A stretch of DNA of 64,000 nucleotides from Ariolimax columbianus (GCA_036924085.1 JAVGWX010000008.1:236001-300000); one strand, 5' to 3'; counted from the first letter of the stretch, positions 11,451 to 22,761 are shown. Notes: generated by a model not told the origin, from the letters alone. Numbers and translations are program-made.

Positions 11451-12335
11451 TCACAGATTTTGCTGTTGGGTGTGGGTGCGCATGTGGCTGAATAGGCCAA
11501 TGCGAGCACGAAAACATCTGCTACATATCGGGCACACGAGGTTTGTAGAAGGGGATGGTGTTCCCGCTGCTCGGGATTTCCGCGTCTCGCGTCTGCTCTG
11601 GGCTTTCACAACACAGTCGTCTTCACCGGCAGCTACACCCGATTTGACTGCGCTTCTCCAGTCAGATCTGTTTTGCGCAAGACATTCCCAGGTGTCGATG
11701 TCTATCTGGCAACTTTTTAGTGAGTCCTTCAGACCGTCTTTAAAACGTTTCTTTGGGCGCCCTCTCTCGCGCCATCCCTCTCTCAGCTCGCCGTAGAGAA
11801 GCTTCTTTGGGAGCCGCTCGTCTGACATACGGACGAGGTGTCCGGCCCATCCTAGTCGTGCTTTTTCTAGCAGTGCATGGATGCTGGGCATGTTAGCCCT
11901 CGAGAGAACCTCGATGTCAGTGACACGATCTTGCCATCAGATGTGGAATATTCGCCTCAGGCAACCTGTGTGGAAGTGGTTTAACCTCCTTGCATGTCCA
12001 GAGTATACAGTCCAGCTTTCGCAAGCGTATAGTAGGGTTGGAATGATGGTTGCACGGTAGACTTTGAGTTTGGTCTTGACGCTGATGCCACGACGTGCCC
12101 AGACCATCGAGCGCATTCTACCAAAGGCTGTGCTGGCCTTTGCTATTCTGCTTGCCACCTCATCGTCTAGGCTGACAGATCTCGACAGCGTGCTGCCCAG
12201 ATATGTGAATTTGTCTACGGCATTCAACGTCTGCCCGCTGACTGTAGTCTCTGGTTTTGTGTACAGCATGCCTGGTGCTGGTTGGTACATGACCTCTGTT
12301 TTTTGGCATTTATGGTCAGGCCAAAATTGTTGCAT
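11451..12335 (-). pseudogene. RTE ORF 3' part: thumb and C2H2 finger, shifted frame, one stop
   Basis: After the frameshift the protein continues with KTEVMYQPAPG, VDKFTYLGSTLSRS and the YACESWTVYSGHARRL block. A TGA at 11937-11939 interrupts it, at a site where a CpG transition from CGA is the simplest explanation. It resumes with LEKARLGWAGHLVRMSDERL and GRPKKRFKD, and ends in a C2H2 finger (CPICSRCF..FSHMRTH) before the stop at 11451. Confidence 0.88.
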
Positions 12336-15079
12336 GCAGCAGAGAACTGGTCCATTCCAACCTGCATGTTCAGTTCTGAGTTGCTCATTAGAGCGCAGTC
12401 GTCAGCAAATACAAGTTCCCTGATTATGTCGCCAGCCACTTTGGTTTTGGCCTTCATTCTTCTGGAATTGAGTAATTTGCCATCTGTGCGGTACTTTATG
12501 GATATTCCAAGCTCCAATGATCTGAAGGCGTCTGTCATCGTGGCCGCGAACATCATGCTGAACAAAGTCGGGGCGAGTACACATCCTTGTTTTACTCCGT
12601 TTGATACTAGAAACGTTTTAGAGATTGCACCGCTGTCCAGTACACGAGCACACATGCCTTCGTGTAGCTGTTTTACCATTGTTATGAACTTGTTGGGGCA
12701 GCCAAACTTAGACATTATCATCCACAGCCCTCCTCTGTTAACTGTATCAAATGCCTTTGTCAAATCAATAAATGTGGTATACAAGGCCTGATTTTGTTCT
12801 CGACACTTCTCTTGTACTTGACGAGCGGCAAAAATCATGTCCACTGTTCCTCTTCCGGCTCTGAATCCACATTGGCTTTCTGGGAGGTGGTGGCTTTGTT
12901 CAAGGTGTTTGTTGAGCCTGTTTAGCAGTAAGCGCGCTAGGATCTTGCCTGCTACGGAGAGTAGCGATATTCCACGATGATTGTCGCATTCCAGACGGTT
13001 GCCTTTTCTTTTGTACAGGTGAACGATTGAGGCGTCCTTTAGCTCCTGCGGAATTTTTCCTTCAGCCCACATGTGACAGAAGAGTTCAGTGATCCTTCTG
13101 GTGAGGGATGGGCCAGCTGTCTTATATACCTCTGCTGGTATTGCATCAGCTCCTGGAGCTTTTCCTATAGATAGTGAACTGATTGCCCTGTCGACTTCCT
13201 CCTCAGTAATGACTTCATCCAACGCTAGGTTCAGTTCCACCTGCGGCATTCGCCGGATGGCCTCTTCATTTATGGACGATGGGTAGTTTAGTATTTTGCA
13301 GAAGTGGTCTGCCCATCTGTCTAGAATCTGAACCTTATCTATTAGCAGTACCCCATCCGCACTGCGAACTGGAGTATTACTAGAGGGCTGCGGGCCGTAG
13401 AGAGCTTTCAGTGCCTCGTAAAACCATTTGGTGTCATGACGCTCGGCGAACATCTCAATTTCGTCAGCTCTTTTGCTGAGCCAGGAGTCTTGCATCTCTC
13501 TAAGCCTGGTCTGGACAGCTTTGCGAGCAGAATTGAAGGCAGCTTTTGCTGCCGGAGATGGTGTGTCCCTTTGGTATTCCCTGTGCGCTTCATATTTTGC
13601 ATCGAGAAGGCCCTGTATTTCCAGATCGTTCTCATCAAACCAGTCCTTATGCTTGCGCGTGAGTGGGCCAATGTGTTTAACAGCTGTATCGTAGAGTGTG
13701 TTTCTCAATGATGCCCAGTTCTCTTCGATGTCGTTCTTTTCAAAACGAAGCTCAGATAGTCTGCCCTCAAGCTCTTTCTGGAAGCCTCCTCTCGTGGGTT
13801 CGTATTTCAGCTGAGAGACATTTAGCCTCCTCGGTGGTGTCTTTCCCTGGGGGCGCATTTTGGGCTGGATCTTGAAGTTTAGCGTGGCAATGACAAGTCG
13901 ATGGTCGGTCCAACATTCTGCACCACACATGCTCTTCGTTACCATAGCATCCGCTCGATCCCTACGTCTGATAATAATGTAGTCAATGAGGTGCCAGTGG
14001 CGGGACCTTGGGTGCATCCATGTGGTTCTATTTCGGACAGAAAGTCGGAAAGCTGTGTTTGTAATGAGTAGTTCATTTGCGGCACATGTCCTCAGAAGGA
14101 GCAGCCCGTTACTATTGCATTTTCCGATACCATGTCTGCCAATGGCCCCCTCCCAGGCTGTATGGTCTGTGCCAACCCTAGCGTTAAAATCACCGAGGAT
14201 GACCAGTTTGTCAGATTTGGGGACTGCAGCGATGAGCGCCTCTAGGTCCTCATAAAACTTATCTTTTGTTTCCTGAGGATTTGTCATTGTGGGTGTGTAT
14301 GCACTGATAAGTGTTGCATGACGCCCTCCTATTAGGGGGAGACGCAGTGTAATCAGGCGGCCATTAATTCCTCTGGGCATGCTTGTGAGCTTGTCGACCA
14401 TGTTGGTCTTGATGGCAAAGCCAACTCCAGCTTCACGGCATTCTTTGATGCGGCTGCTCCAGAAGATAGTATAACCAGCGCCTTCTTCTGTGATCTGCCC
14501 TTCCTCTGCCAGTCGTGTCTCGCTCAGGGCAGCTATACAGAAGTTGTATCTAGCCAGTTCCCTGGCGATCAGAGCTGTCCATCGTTCGGGTCTGTTTGCT
14601 TTGGTGTTGTCCAGTAGCGTGCGGACATTCCATGCCGCAAGCGTGATGGGTAGTTTTCGTGATCGTTTTCTGCCTGTTCCGCCGCTGCAGTTTAGGGGCC
14701 CTGCCAGTTGTGAACTGCTAGTCAGGGTGTGATCTGTAGGGTGATGACGTGAGTTGCGCAATGTGTTTATAGTGGGGGTGATGTGCGCAGGATCTTCCTC
14801 ACTCTCTCGTCCGGACTCAACATGTTCTAGAGGCAAGACATTGTCAAGACTTCTAGTGAAGGGTTCGGATGCAGACAGTATGGTGTCAGCGTGTGCCTTA
14901 TTTTCTTGGTAGCCCTTCCCTTCTCTTTTATTGCTGGGGTGGAGCTTTGAGGTATCTGTTTCTGAGTGCATTTGTTTGTGTATTCTTCTTCCACCTCTCG
15001 TTCCTCTGGTCTTCCGCCTTGATTGTATACTTGTGAGTTCCGATGCCTTCTCGGTTAAGTGTATTTTCAGCACACGCAA
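12224..15079 (-). CDS. RTE ORF: APE endonuclease + reverse transcriptase
   Basis: A basic N-terminal stretch precedes an endonuclease with LAAWNVRTLLD, ALSETRL, VILGDFNARVG, HLIDYIII and WTDHRLV, all expected catalytic blocks. Reverse transcriptase follows: GKAPGADAIPAE, HRGISLLSVAGK, QCGFRAGRGTVDM, FIDLTKAFDTV, SNGVKQGCVLAPTLF and LVFADDCALMS with an intact FADD. The true frame ends near 12305, where an A7 is reduced to A6; the last ~27 codons are out of frame. Such proteins are often mis-annotated as craniofacial development protein 2. Confidence 0.93.
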   Translation of the reverse strand: MRVLKIHLTEKASELTSIQSRRKTRGTRGGRRIHKQMHSETDTSKLHPSNKREGKGYQENKAHADTILSASEPFTRSLDNVLPLEHVESGRESEEDPAHITPTINTLRNSRHHPTDHTLTSSSQLAGPLNCSGGTGRKRSRKLPITLAAWNVRTLLDNTKANRPERWTALIARELARYNFCIAALSETRLAEEGQITEEGAGYTIFWSSRIKECREAGVGFAIKTNMVDKLTSMPRGINGRLITLRLPLIGGRHATLISAYTPTMTNPQETKDKFYEDLEALIAAVPKSDKLVILGDFNARVGTDHTAWEGAIGRHGIGKCNSNGLLLLRTCAANELLITNTAFRLSVRNRTTWMHPRSRHWHLIDYIIIRRRDRADAMVTKSMCGAECWTDHRLVIATLNFKIQPKMRPQGKTPPRRLNVSQLKYEPTRGGFQKELEGRLSELRFEKNDIEENWASLRNTLYDTAVKHIGPLTRKHKDWFDENDLEIQGLLDAKYEAHREYQRDTPSPAAKAAFNSARKAVQTRLREMQDSWLSKRADEIEMFAERHDTKWFYEALKALYGPQPSSNTPVRSADGVLLIDKVQILDRWADHFCKILNYPSSINEEAIRRMPQVELNLALDEVITEEEVDRAISSLSIGKAPGADAIPAEVYKTAGPSLTRRITELFCHMWAEGKIPQELKDASIVHLYKRKGNRLECDNHRGISLLSVAGKILARLLLNRLNKHLEQSHHLPESQCGFRAGRGTVDMIFAARQVQEKCREQNQALYTTFIDLTKAFDTVNRGGLWMIMSKFGCPNKFITMVKQLHEGMCARVLDSGAISKTFLVSNGVKQGCVLAPTLFSMMFAATMTDAFRSLELGISIKYRTDGKLLNSRRMKAKTKVAGDIIRELVFADDCALMSNSELNMQVGMDQFSAACNNFGLTINAKKQRSCTNQHQACCTQNQRLQSAGRR

Positions 15080-15483
15080 CAGATGTAGATCTGAGTTTGA
15101 AGGGACGTAGTGTGCTGATCGAAGTGCGATGAGCTCCTTTCTGAAGTACCCCGTATGTTTGACGGGGTCAGGATGACCTCCTTCGTTTCAGTGTTCATGC
15201 TTCGTTATCTGGGTCACGATACAGCACGGAGCGACACTAGCTTTTGACCGGGTCAAGTTTCGGCCACGCTTTGTCCCATCGAAACTGTACACATTAGTCT
15301 ACCTTTCACGACTAAAAATACACTGTTATATACTTCGTTGCATCACTTCTTTCACATTAGTATGCTTAATTCAATAGTCGGCACATTTATATCCAGGAAT
15401 CACGTTAATAGTCCAAGAGTTATCATAGAAAACACAAACAAAACACCGTTTTATCAAGAGGGAAATCGACTGCGACCATGTCC

Positions 15484-15494
15484 GGCGCCATCTT
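15484..15494 (-). promoter_or_regulatory. YY1-like motif at RTE 5' end
   Basis: The minus strand reads AAGATGGCGCC at +11 to +21 of the element. It closely matches the YY1 core (CCATNTT in the other orientation), and mammalian L1 keeps a YY1 site at almost the same offset to fix its start site. Function here is inferred only. Confidence 0.5.
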
Positions 15495-15734
15495 TTTCCC
15501 ACATTGTAAGTAATACAATATATTATGGTTTGGTACGCATTGTTATGTAGAAATGAAGGTGAATTAGTGCCTAGTTTAAAATTGTTAACATAAATTGAAT
15601 GACTCTAGTCCAACCATGCTGACTGGTGACATTTTTGACTGACTGGTAAGCCATCCTAATATTTATCAAGCCCTGCCTATAGGTCATGAGTTTCTTTCAG
15701 TAAATTGCGAAGAAAATACATACAGGTTTTTCCT

Positions 15735-16690
15735 GTAGCTTACTGGCTGTACTGTCCTGACCCCAACACTATTTGGAATCTTCTTTGCTCTGCTACTAAA
15801 GCATGCATTTGGTAATGCAACAGAAGGAATTTACTTCACACTAGATCAGATGGCCGTCTGTTTAACCTTGCGAGACTCAAAGCTAAAACCAAGATCAGGG
15901 AAATTACTGTCAGGGACTTGTTATTTGCTGATGACGCTGCAATTGTCACTCAGTCAGCACGAACTCCTGAGATTGATAGATCGCTTCTCCCAGGCGTGCA
16001 AAGATTTTGGCTTCACAATAAGCCTGAATTAAACAAATGTGCTGGGATAAGATGTAGATACCACGCCAACCGTCCCTATCGATAACTTTGACCTGGCAAC
16101 TGTGGACCAGTTCACTTAGTGCTCTATGCTCCGAAATAGACAATCCCATTGGCACGACTGCTACTATATTTTCTAGTCTCACAACAAGTGTCTGCGAAAA
16201 CCCCAAACTTACAGCCAAGACCATGGCCTTGGTCTACAATGCCTGTGTCGTCAGTATGCCTCTATATGGCAGCAAAACATAGACAACCTAAGGCAAACAA
16301 GAGCAAAGGCTCAAAACCTTCCAACTACGGCTCCTGAGATCCATCCATCCTTGGCATCTCGTGGAGAGACAAATGAGGAGGTGCATTCTTGCACCGATCG
16401 TCCAAGTATGTACGACTTCCTTCGCCAACGAACACTGCGATGGCTTGGTCATGTTCGTCACATGGAAGATGATCACATCCCCAAAGATATTCTCTATGGG
16501 CAACTGGTGTGTGGTAAAAGAACAGCTGGTCGACCACAGCTGAGGTCCGAAGATGCATCTTGGGAAGACATAGCTGCAGACCGATCCAAATGTAGATGCA
16601 CCCTGAAGAGCCACCTCAGGCTGGGCAAAAAAAGCTCATGCAACATGTGAAAAGATGCCGCAAGGAAAAGGAAAACCAAAAACTGAGTAG
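15735..16690 (+). pseudogene. RTE-like reverse transcriptase, degraded 3' half
   Basis: Spread over three frames are a TLFGIFFALLLKHAF block, RDLLFADDAAIVT (intact FADD motif), FSQACKDFGFTISLN, a TYLG-like region, YNACVVSMPLYGSKT, and LRWLGHVRHMEDDHIPKDIL with GRPQLR near the 3' end. Many frameshifts and stops show it is old. Orientation is opposite to the neighbouring full-length RTE. Confidence 0.8.
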
Positions 16691-16694
16691 AGGG

Positions 16695-16921
16695 CTTCTA
16701 CTACAATGTCGCATCAACCTATAGTCAGTCATGACTGAGATGGGGTTACTTAGTCAGACATGACTAAAAGGGGCTTCTACTCCAAGGTCGCATCAACCTA
16801 TAGTCACACATGACTGAAAGGGGCTTCTACTCCAAGGTCGCATCAACCTATAGTCAGACATGACTGAAAGGGGCTTCTACTCCAAGGTCGCATCAACCTA
16901 TAGTCAGACATGACTGAAAAA
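16695..16921 (+). repeat. 50-bp repeat at RTE 3' end, ~4.5 copies
   Basis: Units contain GGCTTCTACTCCAAGGTCGC and TAGTCAGACATGACTGA. The first, diverged unit overlaps the end of the preceding RTE fragment, so the repeat probably grew from its 3' untranslated end. Confidence 0.85.
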
Positions 16922-17156
16922 GAACTACAAAGTGACTGACTGTACACACTTATGCTTCCTTTGATACTCTTGCAATGAGAGGATTGCTAATTGATGGCTT
17001 ACTTGGAATATCTGAAGCAAACATACACTTTAAGCATGTTGCCAGGTAGTCGTTCTTTATTTGGAAATGTGTACTTTCTGTGGTACAGATCACAAAGATA
17101 AGAATCAGATACATTTGACTAAGACAGCACCCAGCAAACAGCATTGTTTCTGTCTG

Positions 17157-17277
17157 GCCAGCCATACAGCAGTAATCTGTGTCCAAGATTCATTCTGGCT
17201 GTCCAGCCATACAGCAGTAACATGTATCCAAGATTGATTCTGTCGGGCCAGCCATACAGCAGTAATAAATGTCCAGG
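17157..17277. repeat. 45-bp repeat, 3 copies, next to exon 4 donor
   Basis: Three copies share CAGCCATACAGCAGTAA and TCCAAGATT.ATTCTG. The array ends about 50 bp from the MCPH1 exon 4 donor. Confidence 0.85.
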
Positions 17278-17333
17278 ACAGCAACCACCAAAAAATATGC
17301 TAATTGTGTCAGTATACAGCATGATGTACTTAC

Positions 17334-17516
17334 AGGAGATCTCCTGGCTTGGGTTTCAAAAGCCAACACAGGAATCGGAGAAGAGAATGTTGGAGTAGCT
17401 TCCTCGTTCAATGCGAATCTGTTTGCCATCATAATTCTCTTTCGCTTCTTTTCACCTCTCTCAGCACTTCTAGCTAGCTCTTCGTCAAAGTCACATGGCT
17501 GCATAGATTTCATTTT
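17334..17516 (-). CDS. MCPH1: MCPH1 exon 4, MQPxDF region
   Basis: The 183-nt exon (61 codons, phase 0/0) sits between an acceptor TTTTTGTAACAG and a perfect GTAAGT donor. It encodes KMKSMQPCDFDEEL, a highly basic helix with EKKRKR, and SSPIPVLAFE. Human microcephalin has KCMQPKDF at the same place, followed by a charged helix and VPILLFE, so both ends of the exon carry family signatures. The exon lies between a 45-bp repeat triplet on the intron 4 side and a CR1 fragment on the intron 3 side. Reading past the donor gives only repeat-derived residues. Confidence 0.94.
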
Positions 17517-17585
17517 CTGTTACAAAAACAATGTCAAGCTTGAATGTCTGCTATACTCTACCAATACAACATTTATATCGTTAAA

Positions 17586-17868
17586 TGCAGAGCTGAAAAT
17601 AAAGCACGAAAAAATATATATAAAGGCAGATAAATCAAAAGAAACATTTAAAATATTTGGACAATCAAAACATAGCTCATCAAGTGAATAGAGCAGAAAC
17701 AATAGAAGAATGTTTGGAATGCATTGCCACAGGAAATAGTGGAGGCAGGGTAAATTAATGGATACAGGAATAGATGGGATGCACATAAGTATTTTTAGAC
17801 CAAGTGAATATAAAAGAAACTGGTTGTATTCAGACTCTCGAGTCTTCTAAACCAGTTTAAAGTTAAAA
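17586..17868 (+). mobile_element. CR1 fragment with internal deletion
   Basis: The left part matches the CR1 copy at 48340-48400 (GCAGATAAATCAAAAGAAAC). The right part matches its 3' end (TGGAATGCATTGCCA, then AACTGGTTGTAT..CAGACT and TTCTAAACCAGT). Most of the reverse transcriptase between them is missing. Confidence 0.85.
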
Positions 17869-17869
17869 G

Positions 17870-19410
17870 ATCAAAACTGATAGCCTTAGTTTCTTATTGT
17901 GACAATTCTAGTTCCCAGGGGAGCATACATGTCTAGAGCAGGGGAGACGAGCTGGTGAATGTGTTCACCAAGAATCAAAAGTTGCCCGAGTTAATGGGAC
18001 ACAGGTCACCCCAGGGTCAATCACCGGTGTTGACAAGAAAAGTGAGAGGTAAATATTCATAGATTGGATGGGACCAAATTAGAGTGAAGACTAACTAGCC
18101 AACTGGGGAGGACCACTAGGCAGTCATGTGTGTTTCTAGAGCTAAGTAAATAAGTTATAAGAGACAATGCACAGAGAAGTTCAGGATTCGGAGAGAGAGA
18201 GAGTTTACGGGGAGGTTTTCCAATCATACACCTTGGAGCATTGCACTTATGCTCATTGGTGGACACCCTGTAAACAATATGAGATAGAGATCTGATCACG
18301 TGCGAGTGAGAAGATTCGTCTCGACACAAATTGAGATTGATCTAGAAGGCAGTCCGACTGTTTTCCAGGACCATTGCATTGGTGTCTGTTGGAAGAATAG
18401 TGGCCATTCTACGATCAAAGTATCTTTTTTGTAGAAACTGGTTGATGCAAAAAGGGGTTCTTCCTGAATCCTGGGATACAATCCCAAAGTCATTTGGACG
18501 ATGCAAAAGAGGTTCTTCCTGAAACCTAGGGACTGTGATACCAAAGGTATGTGAGTTCGGAAAACGATTAAGGATTCTGTAAATCCTAGGGATTGCGATA
18601 CCAAAGGTACGTGAGTTCGGAAAGAGAGGTGCATAACACGAGCCCTCAGAGAACAAAATTGTTCGATACAGGTGTAACACGAGCCCTCAGAGAACAAAAT
18701 TGTTCGATACAGGTGTAACACGGGCACCAAAGGGCTTGTCTCAAACACTTGAGAACTGCTAACAGTTTAAGTGAAACGTAGCTTATTTCTTAAACCATGT
18801 TTGTACGCCTGACAGCCTAAAACAGCAACCCTGACAAGAACGGCAGATCATCACCAACGAAGATAATCCGGAGGGCGACAGGAGACAACTTAGGTTCACT
18901 GATTTGAATTAGACTAAGTTTAGGATTTATGTTAATTCATCTGATACTTAGAACCCGGGATTATGTAGTAACAGAAGTAACATCAAAAGCACTTGCTTGA
19001 ATCTTCTGTGTTAGTTTAGTATATGATATTAATTGTTGTACTAGTTCTCGTTTGATTCATATTGTTCTACAATTATGCTTGTTGTTGTTGTTTGCGAATG
19101 CCCACAATGAGTAGGTTACTCTTATGTGCGCTCTGAAAAGGGTGTTAAGTGACGGGTTGCAGTAGCTTTCCTCACATCTCGAGCGTGCTGATGAAGGTGA
19201 ACTGAAGTCCTCCAGGTGGTTGTGCAATGCGTAGCTACATCTGCGTATCGCTCCCTACCACAGAGATCACATGGAACCTCACCTTATTAGCCAGACTGTT
19301 GTCCTCAACAAAAGCCCATTTCTAGGATGACCAACGAGGGCTTACATTCTCTGTTCAGTTTGTTTTGACTGACCAGACATTAGCATTATCGTCCCGATTA
19401 TGCTTGTAAA
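17870..19410 (+). mobile_element. LTR-like interspersed repeat, copy 1
   Basis: Parts of this segment recur at 56565-57170 (same strand), sharing GATCTGATCAC, GTGAGAAGATT, TCTACGATCAAA and GACAGCCTAA in order. A third partial copy is inverted at 39490-39720, sharing CCCACAATGAGTAGGTT and GTAGCTTTCCTC. It holds short tandem duplications at 18480-18722 and an AATAAA near 19405. It looks like an LTR or non-autonomous element, but no ends or target duplication were resolved. It directly follows a CR1 3' end, as does copy 2. Confidence 0.55.
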
Positions 19411-19416
19411 ATAAAT

Positions 19417-19875
19417 TATTTTGTCTTAATGGTTTACGATAGTTTAAGTCTTAATGGTTAACGATAGTTTAAGTCTTAATGGTTAACGATAGTTTAAGTC
19501 TTAATGGTTAACGATAGTTTAAGTCTTAATGGTTAACGATAGTTTAAGTCTTAATGGTTAACGATAGTTTAAGTCTTAATGGTTAACGATAGTTTAAGTC
19601 TTAATGGTTTACGATAGTTTAAGTCTTAATGGTTAACGATAGTTTAAGTCTTAATGGTTAACGATAGTTTAAGTCTTAATGGTTTACGATAGTTTAAGTC
19701 TTAATGGTTAACGATAGTTTAAGTCTTAATGGTTAACGATAGTTTAAGTCTTAATGGTTAACGATAGTTTAAGTCTTAATGGTTTACGATAGTTTAAGTC
19801 TTAATGGTTAACGATAGTTTAAGTCTTAATGGTTTACGATAGTTTAAGTCTTAATGGTTTACGATAGTTTAATGG
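19417..19875. repeat. 25-bp minisatellite, 18 units, two alternating variants
   Basis: The units are identical except for one position: GGTTTACG (T) or GGTTAACG (A). The order left to right is T, six A, T, two A, T, three A, T, A, T, T. The array follows the LTR-like copy 1. Confidence 0.93.
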
Positions 19876-20019
19876 TTTCTGTGTTTTAATGTGTTGAAGT
19901 CGTGTAGTTTTTTAGATATATGTTGTAACTCTTAAGAGAAGTAAACTAAGCCTAACCTGCTACACATAAATATTGGTCTGCGTGACCAGAATATGAAATA
20001 AGCTACCCTGCTACATTAT

Positions 20020-21035
20020 ATTAGCAATAAACAAAGAACGAAAGACAAAGTGGTTCCTCTCAAAGATAGCACAGGAAAAATAATAAGTGACATTAGGGAT
20101 GCAGCTAACCTATACTTTGGCTCAGTCTACACAAAAGAAGAATGCTCTAAGATACCATAGATATTTTCCAAAGGGACATGTATGCAGTGGCATTAAGAAC
20201 AATCTGTATTTCGGAGGAAATTAAACAATTGGAGGGGTTGAAAGTGGATACATGTTCGGGTCAAGATGGTATTCATCCAAAATTGCTGTTTGAAATTAGA
20301 GACCTGTTAGCAAAAATATTGGCTATATTATATTCTCAATCACTTGCAAAGGAAAGATGCAAAAGTGATCCCCTTATTTAAAAATATGTAAAATAATCAG
20401 CTCCAGCAAATTATAGACTGGTGAGTTTAACAAGCATAGTCTGTAAATTGTTAGAGTCAATAATCAAAGAAAACATTCTGATGGATTAGACACGTTTCAT
20501 CTAATCAGAAATAGTCAGTATGGGTTTACTACAGGGAGATCGTGCTTAACAAATCTATTAGCATTCATGGAGGAGGTTACCAAAATAATAGATAGCGGAG
20601 AGCCAGTGGATGTTTTTTATCTAGATTTTGCAAAGGCCTTTGTTAGAGTACCTTATTAAAGATTATTTAGGAATTTAAAATCATAAAGAATAGGCGAAAA
20701 AGCTGCCAAATGGATTGAAAATTGGTTAACGGGAAGAAGGCAGAGAGTGGGCAAAAATAAGGAGAGCTCTGAGTGGTGTGAAGAAAAATGTGGAGTGCTA
20801 CAGGGCTTGGTTTTGGGACCAATTTTGTTCTTGATATATATATATAAACGATTTGGACATTGATATCAGATCCATGATTGCAAAATTTGTGGATGATTCA
20901 AAACTATGCAAAAGTGTCTCATCTAAAACAGAAGTGGATATATTGAGGTAGGATTTAGATAAAATTAAAGAATGGTCTGTGAGCTGACAAATGGAGTTTA
21001 ATGTAGATAAATGTACAGTCATCCACCTGATCTGT
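20020..21035 (+). pseudogene. CR1 reverse transcriptase fragment
   Basis: The DNA closely follows the CR1 copy at 48490-49540 from AATAAACAAAGAACGAAAG to GTACAGTCATCCACCTG. Recognisable blocks are GQDGIHPKLL, MGLLQG-like sequence and a corrupted catalytic box (FVDDSKL). Several frameshifts and stops are present. The sequence switches abruptly at about 21036 to an oppositely oriented RTE fragment. Confidence 0.85.
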
Positions 21036-22000
21036 TGCTGTCATGATGGAGTTGAAGGCTGTCCAGCACACCCATCTCCGTCTGGCGATCTCAGGTTTTA
21101 TGTTGTTCTCCATGTTGAGGAGCCTTTCCAGATATATTTGTCAGCGCCCTCTATGGGCATTCTACTCAGAAGTATGGAGTTGGGCTCTGCGAAATGGTTG
21201 CCATAGTTTTCCCTAGGTTCATAACTAGACCTGCTTTCCTGCCTTCTGTGTCTAGTGACCGCAGCATCTCTAGCGCCTCTGTGATGAGGACGATATTGTA
21301 TGCTAATCTGAGGTGGTTTAGTCGTCTTCCATCAATTTTGATGCCGTAGTTGTTCCAGTCGTAGTGCCTCATTGTCGACTCAAGGCATGCAGAGAATAGG
21401 TTCGGCGAGATTTGGTCTCCTTGTCATACTCCCTTCAAGGTCGTGATGGTGATGGGTTTTGTGAATGGATGGATGACGGTGATGCATCCTTCATAGCACT
21501 TCTTGAGTAATTCTATGTTGTGGAGGTCTACTGCTTGCTCGCCCAGCACTTTTCACATGAATTCTGTTTCAACTGAGTCAAATATGTCTTCTTGTAGTCG
21601 ATGAATATGAGTATCAGCGGTGCTCGCGTCCTTCTCAATCAGATTGCAGCACATTGTTATGTGATCTAGTCTACTGTATGTTCGTCTGAATCCAGCTTGT
21701 TCGGTTGATTGTGCCTTCTCGAGGGTCTTGCGGATCCAAAAATTCTGTATAGTGTCGGAAGGAGGGTGATTGGGCGGTAGTTGAACAGGTCTTCTTTATC
21801 TCCTTTGTTGTAGATTAGGACGGTCAGCGCCAGGTAAATGGGATTTCTGTTGTCTTTAAGTATCGAGAAAATCTGCTGGCTAGGGCCGAGTAGAGCGGGC
21901 GACCGCATGTTTTCATCATCTCATCTGGGATTTTCAGAGGTGAGGAAGGGTGGGGGTGATGGGGTTATGGTTTGGGAGGAAGGAGTGATGATTGGAATAG
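21036..22000 (-). pseudogene. RTE (BovB-like) reverse transcriptase fragment
   Basis: On the minus strand the blocks are LIYNKGDKEDLFNYRPITLL, an RTSWIQT region, GSMTRRPNL, then YGIKIDGRRLNHLRLAYNIV, where the catalytic FADD has become LAYN, and LDTEGRKAGLVMNLGKTM. Many stops. It abuts an endonuclease fragment of the opposite orientation at 22165, so an inversion or two separate insertions are needed. Confidence 0.8.
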
Positions 22001-22164
22001 ACTGGTGTAGAAGATGTTTTCTGTTGTGGCGTTACACGAGTTCCGACTTCAGTTTTCAAGCAGGGAATTACGTGTCTGTGTTCTCTAATGAGAACAGTTC
22101 CCCTTCTTGCTACAAATGCAGCAACCAACATATTTAACGAGCCAACCTCGATACAGAAAGGCTC

Positions 22165-22757
22165 TATGACACAGACCATCCAAGTCACAAAGGAATCTGG
22201 TTTGTATCCTTTCCATCAATTAGAAAGACATCCAGGCTCGGCACATAGAATGTCTCAACCTTGTGAGAGGCAGAAGAAAAAAACTTCATAGAGAAGGAAA
22301 AATATAACAGCATCCTTGAAATAAGATGGAGGCAAGCAGGAAATGAAGAAGTTGAGATCAGGTGACACAATGACATTTTCAGGTCACAAAAAAGAGAATG
22401 TCCCACAGAATGAAAGACTAGCCCCAGAAGGCCAGATTGTTCCTATTTAGCGCATGCAGCTGGATCAAGACTCATCCTTTAAGACCACAAATGAAAAGAT
22501 CAAACTAAACGTCATGCAAATTGGCCCTCCAACTAATGAACAAGGAGAGTAATTAATTTGATATTATTATAGTGATGAGAGGACTTTAATGAAAAGATAA
22601 TGTAAGTTACAAAGAGATTATGGGCAAATGTGGACTTGGAGTAAAGAATGGAAATGACCAACTGGTCAGTCGAAGCAGCATGTTCCCACAAGAAAACTCA
22701 TACGGCAAAACAGATCATGTCATACAAAACCAGATTGATTACACCTGCACCTATATG
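22165..22757 (+). pseudogene. RTE endonuclease fragment
   Basis: Across shifted frames I read EIRWRQAGNEEVEI, FSGHKKENVPQNE, SSFKTTNEKIKLNVMQI..PTNEQGE, a GNDQLVSRSSMFPQ-like stretch and NQIDYTCTYM. These are in the order of an APE-type endonuclease. The last motif is duplicated at 23966-24010. Confidence 0.7.
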
Positions 22758-22761
22758 ACAT

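Larger units (their letters stand above)
11409..15504 (-). mobile_element. Full-length RTE-clade retrotransposon with 11-bp TSD
   Basis: The 4096-bp element is flanked by a perfect 11-bp duplication, TGTAAGTAATA, at 11398-11408 and 15505-15515. Its 5' end (15504) carries AAGATGGCGCC ten bases in. It then has a 5' leader and one long reading frame: APE endonuclease, reverse transcriptase and a C2H2 finger. Only two lesions are visible, a one-base deletion in an A run (12299-12304) and one TGA. It lies sense to MCPH1 in intron 4 and looks young. Confidence 0.9.
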
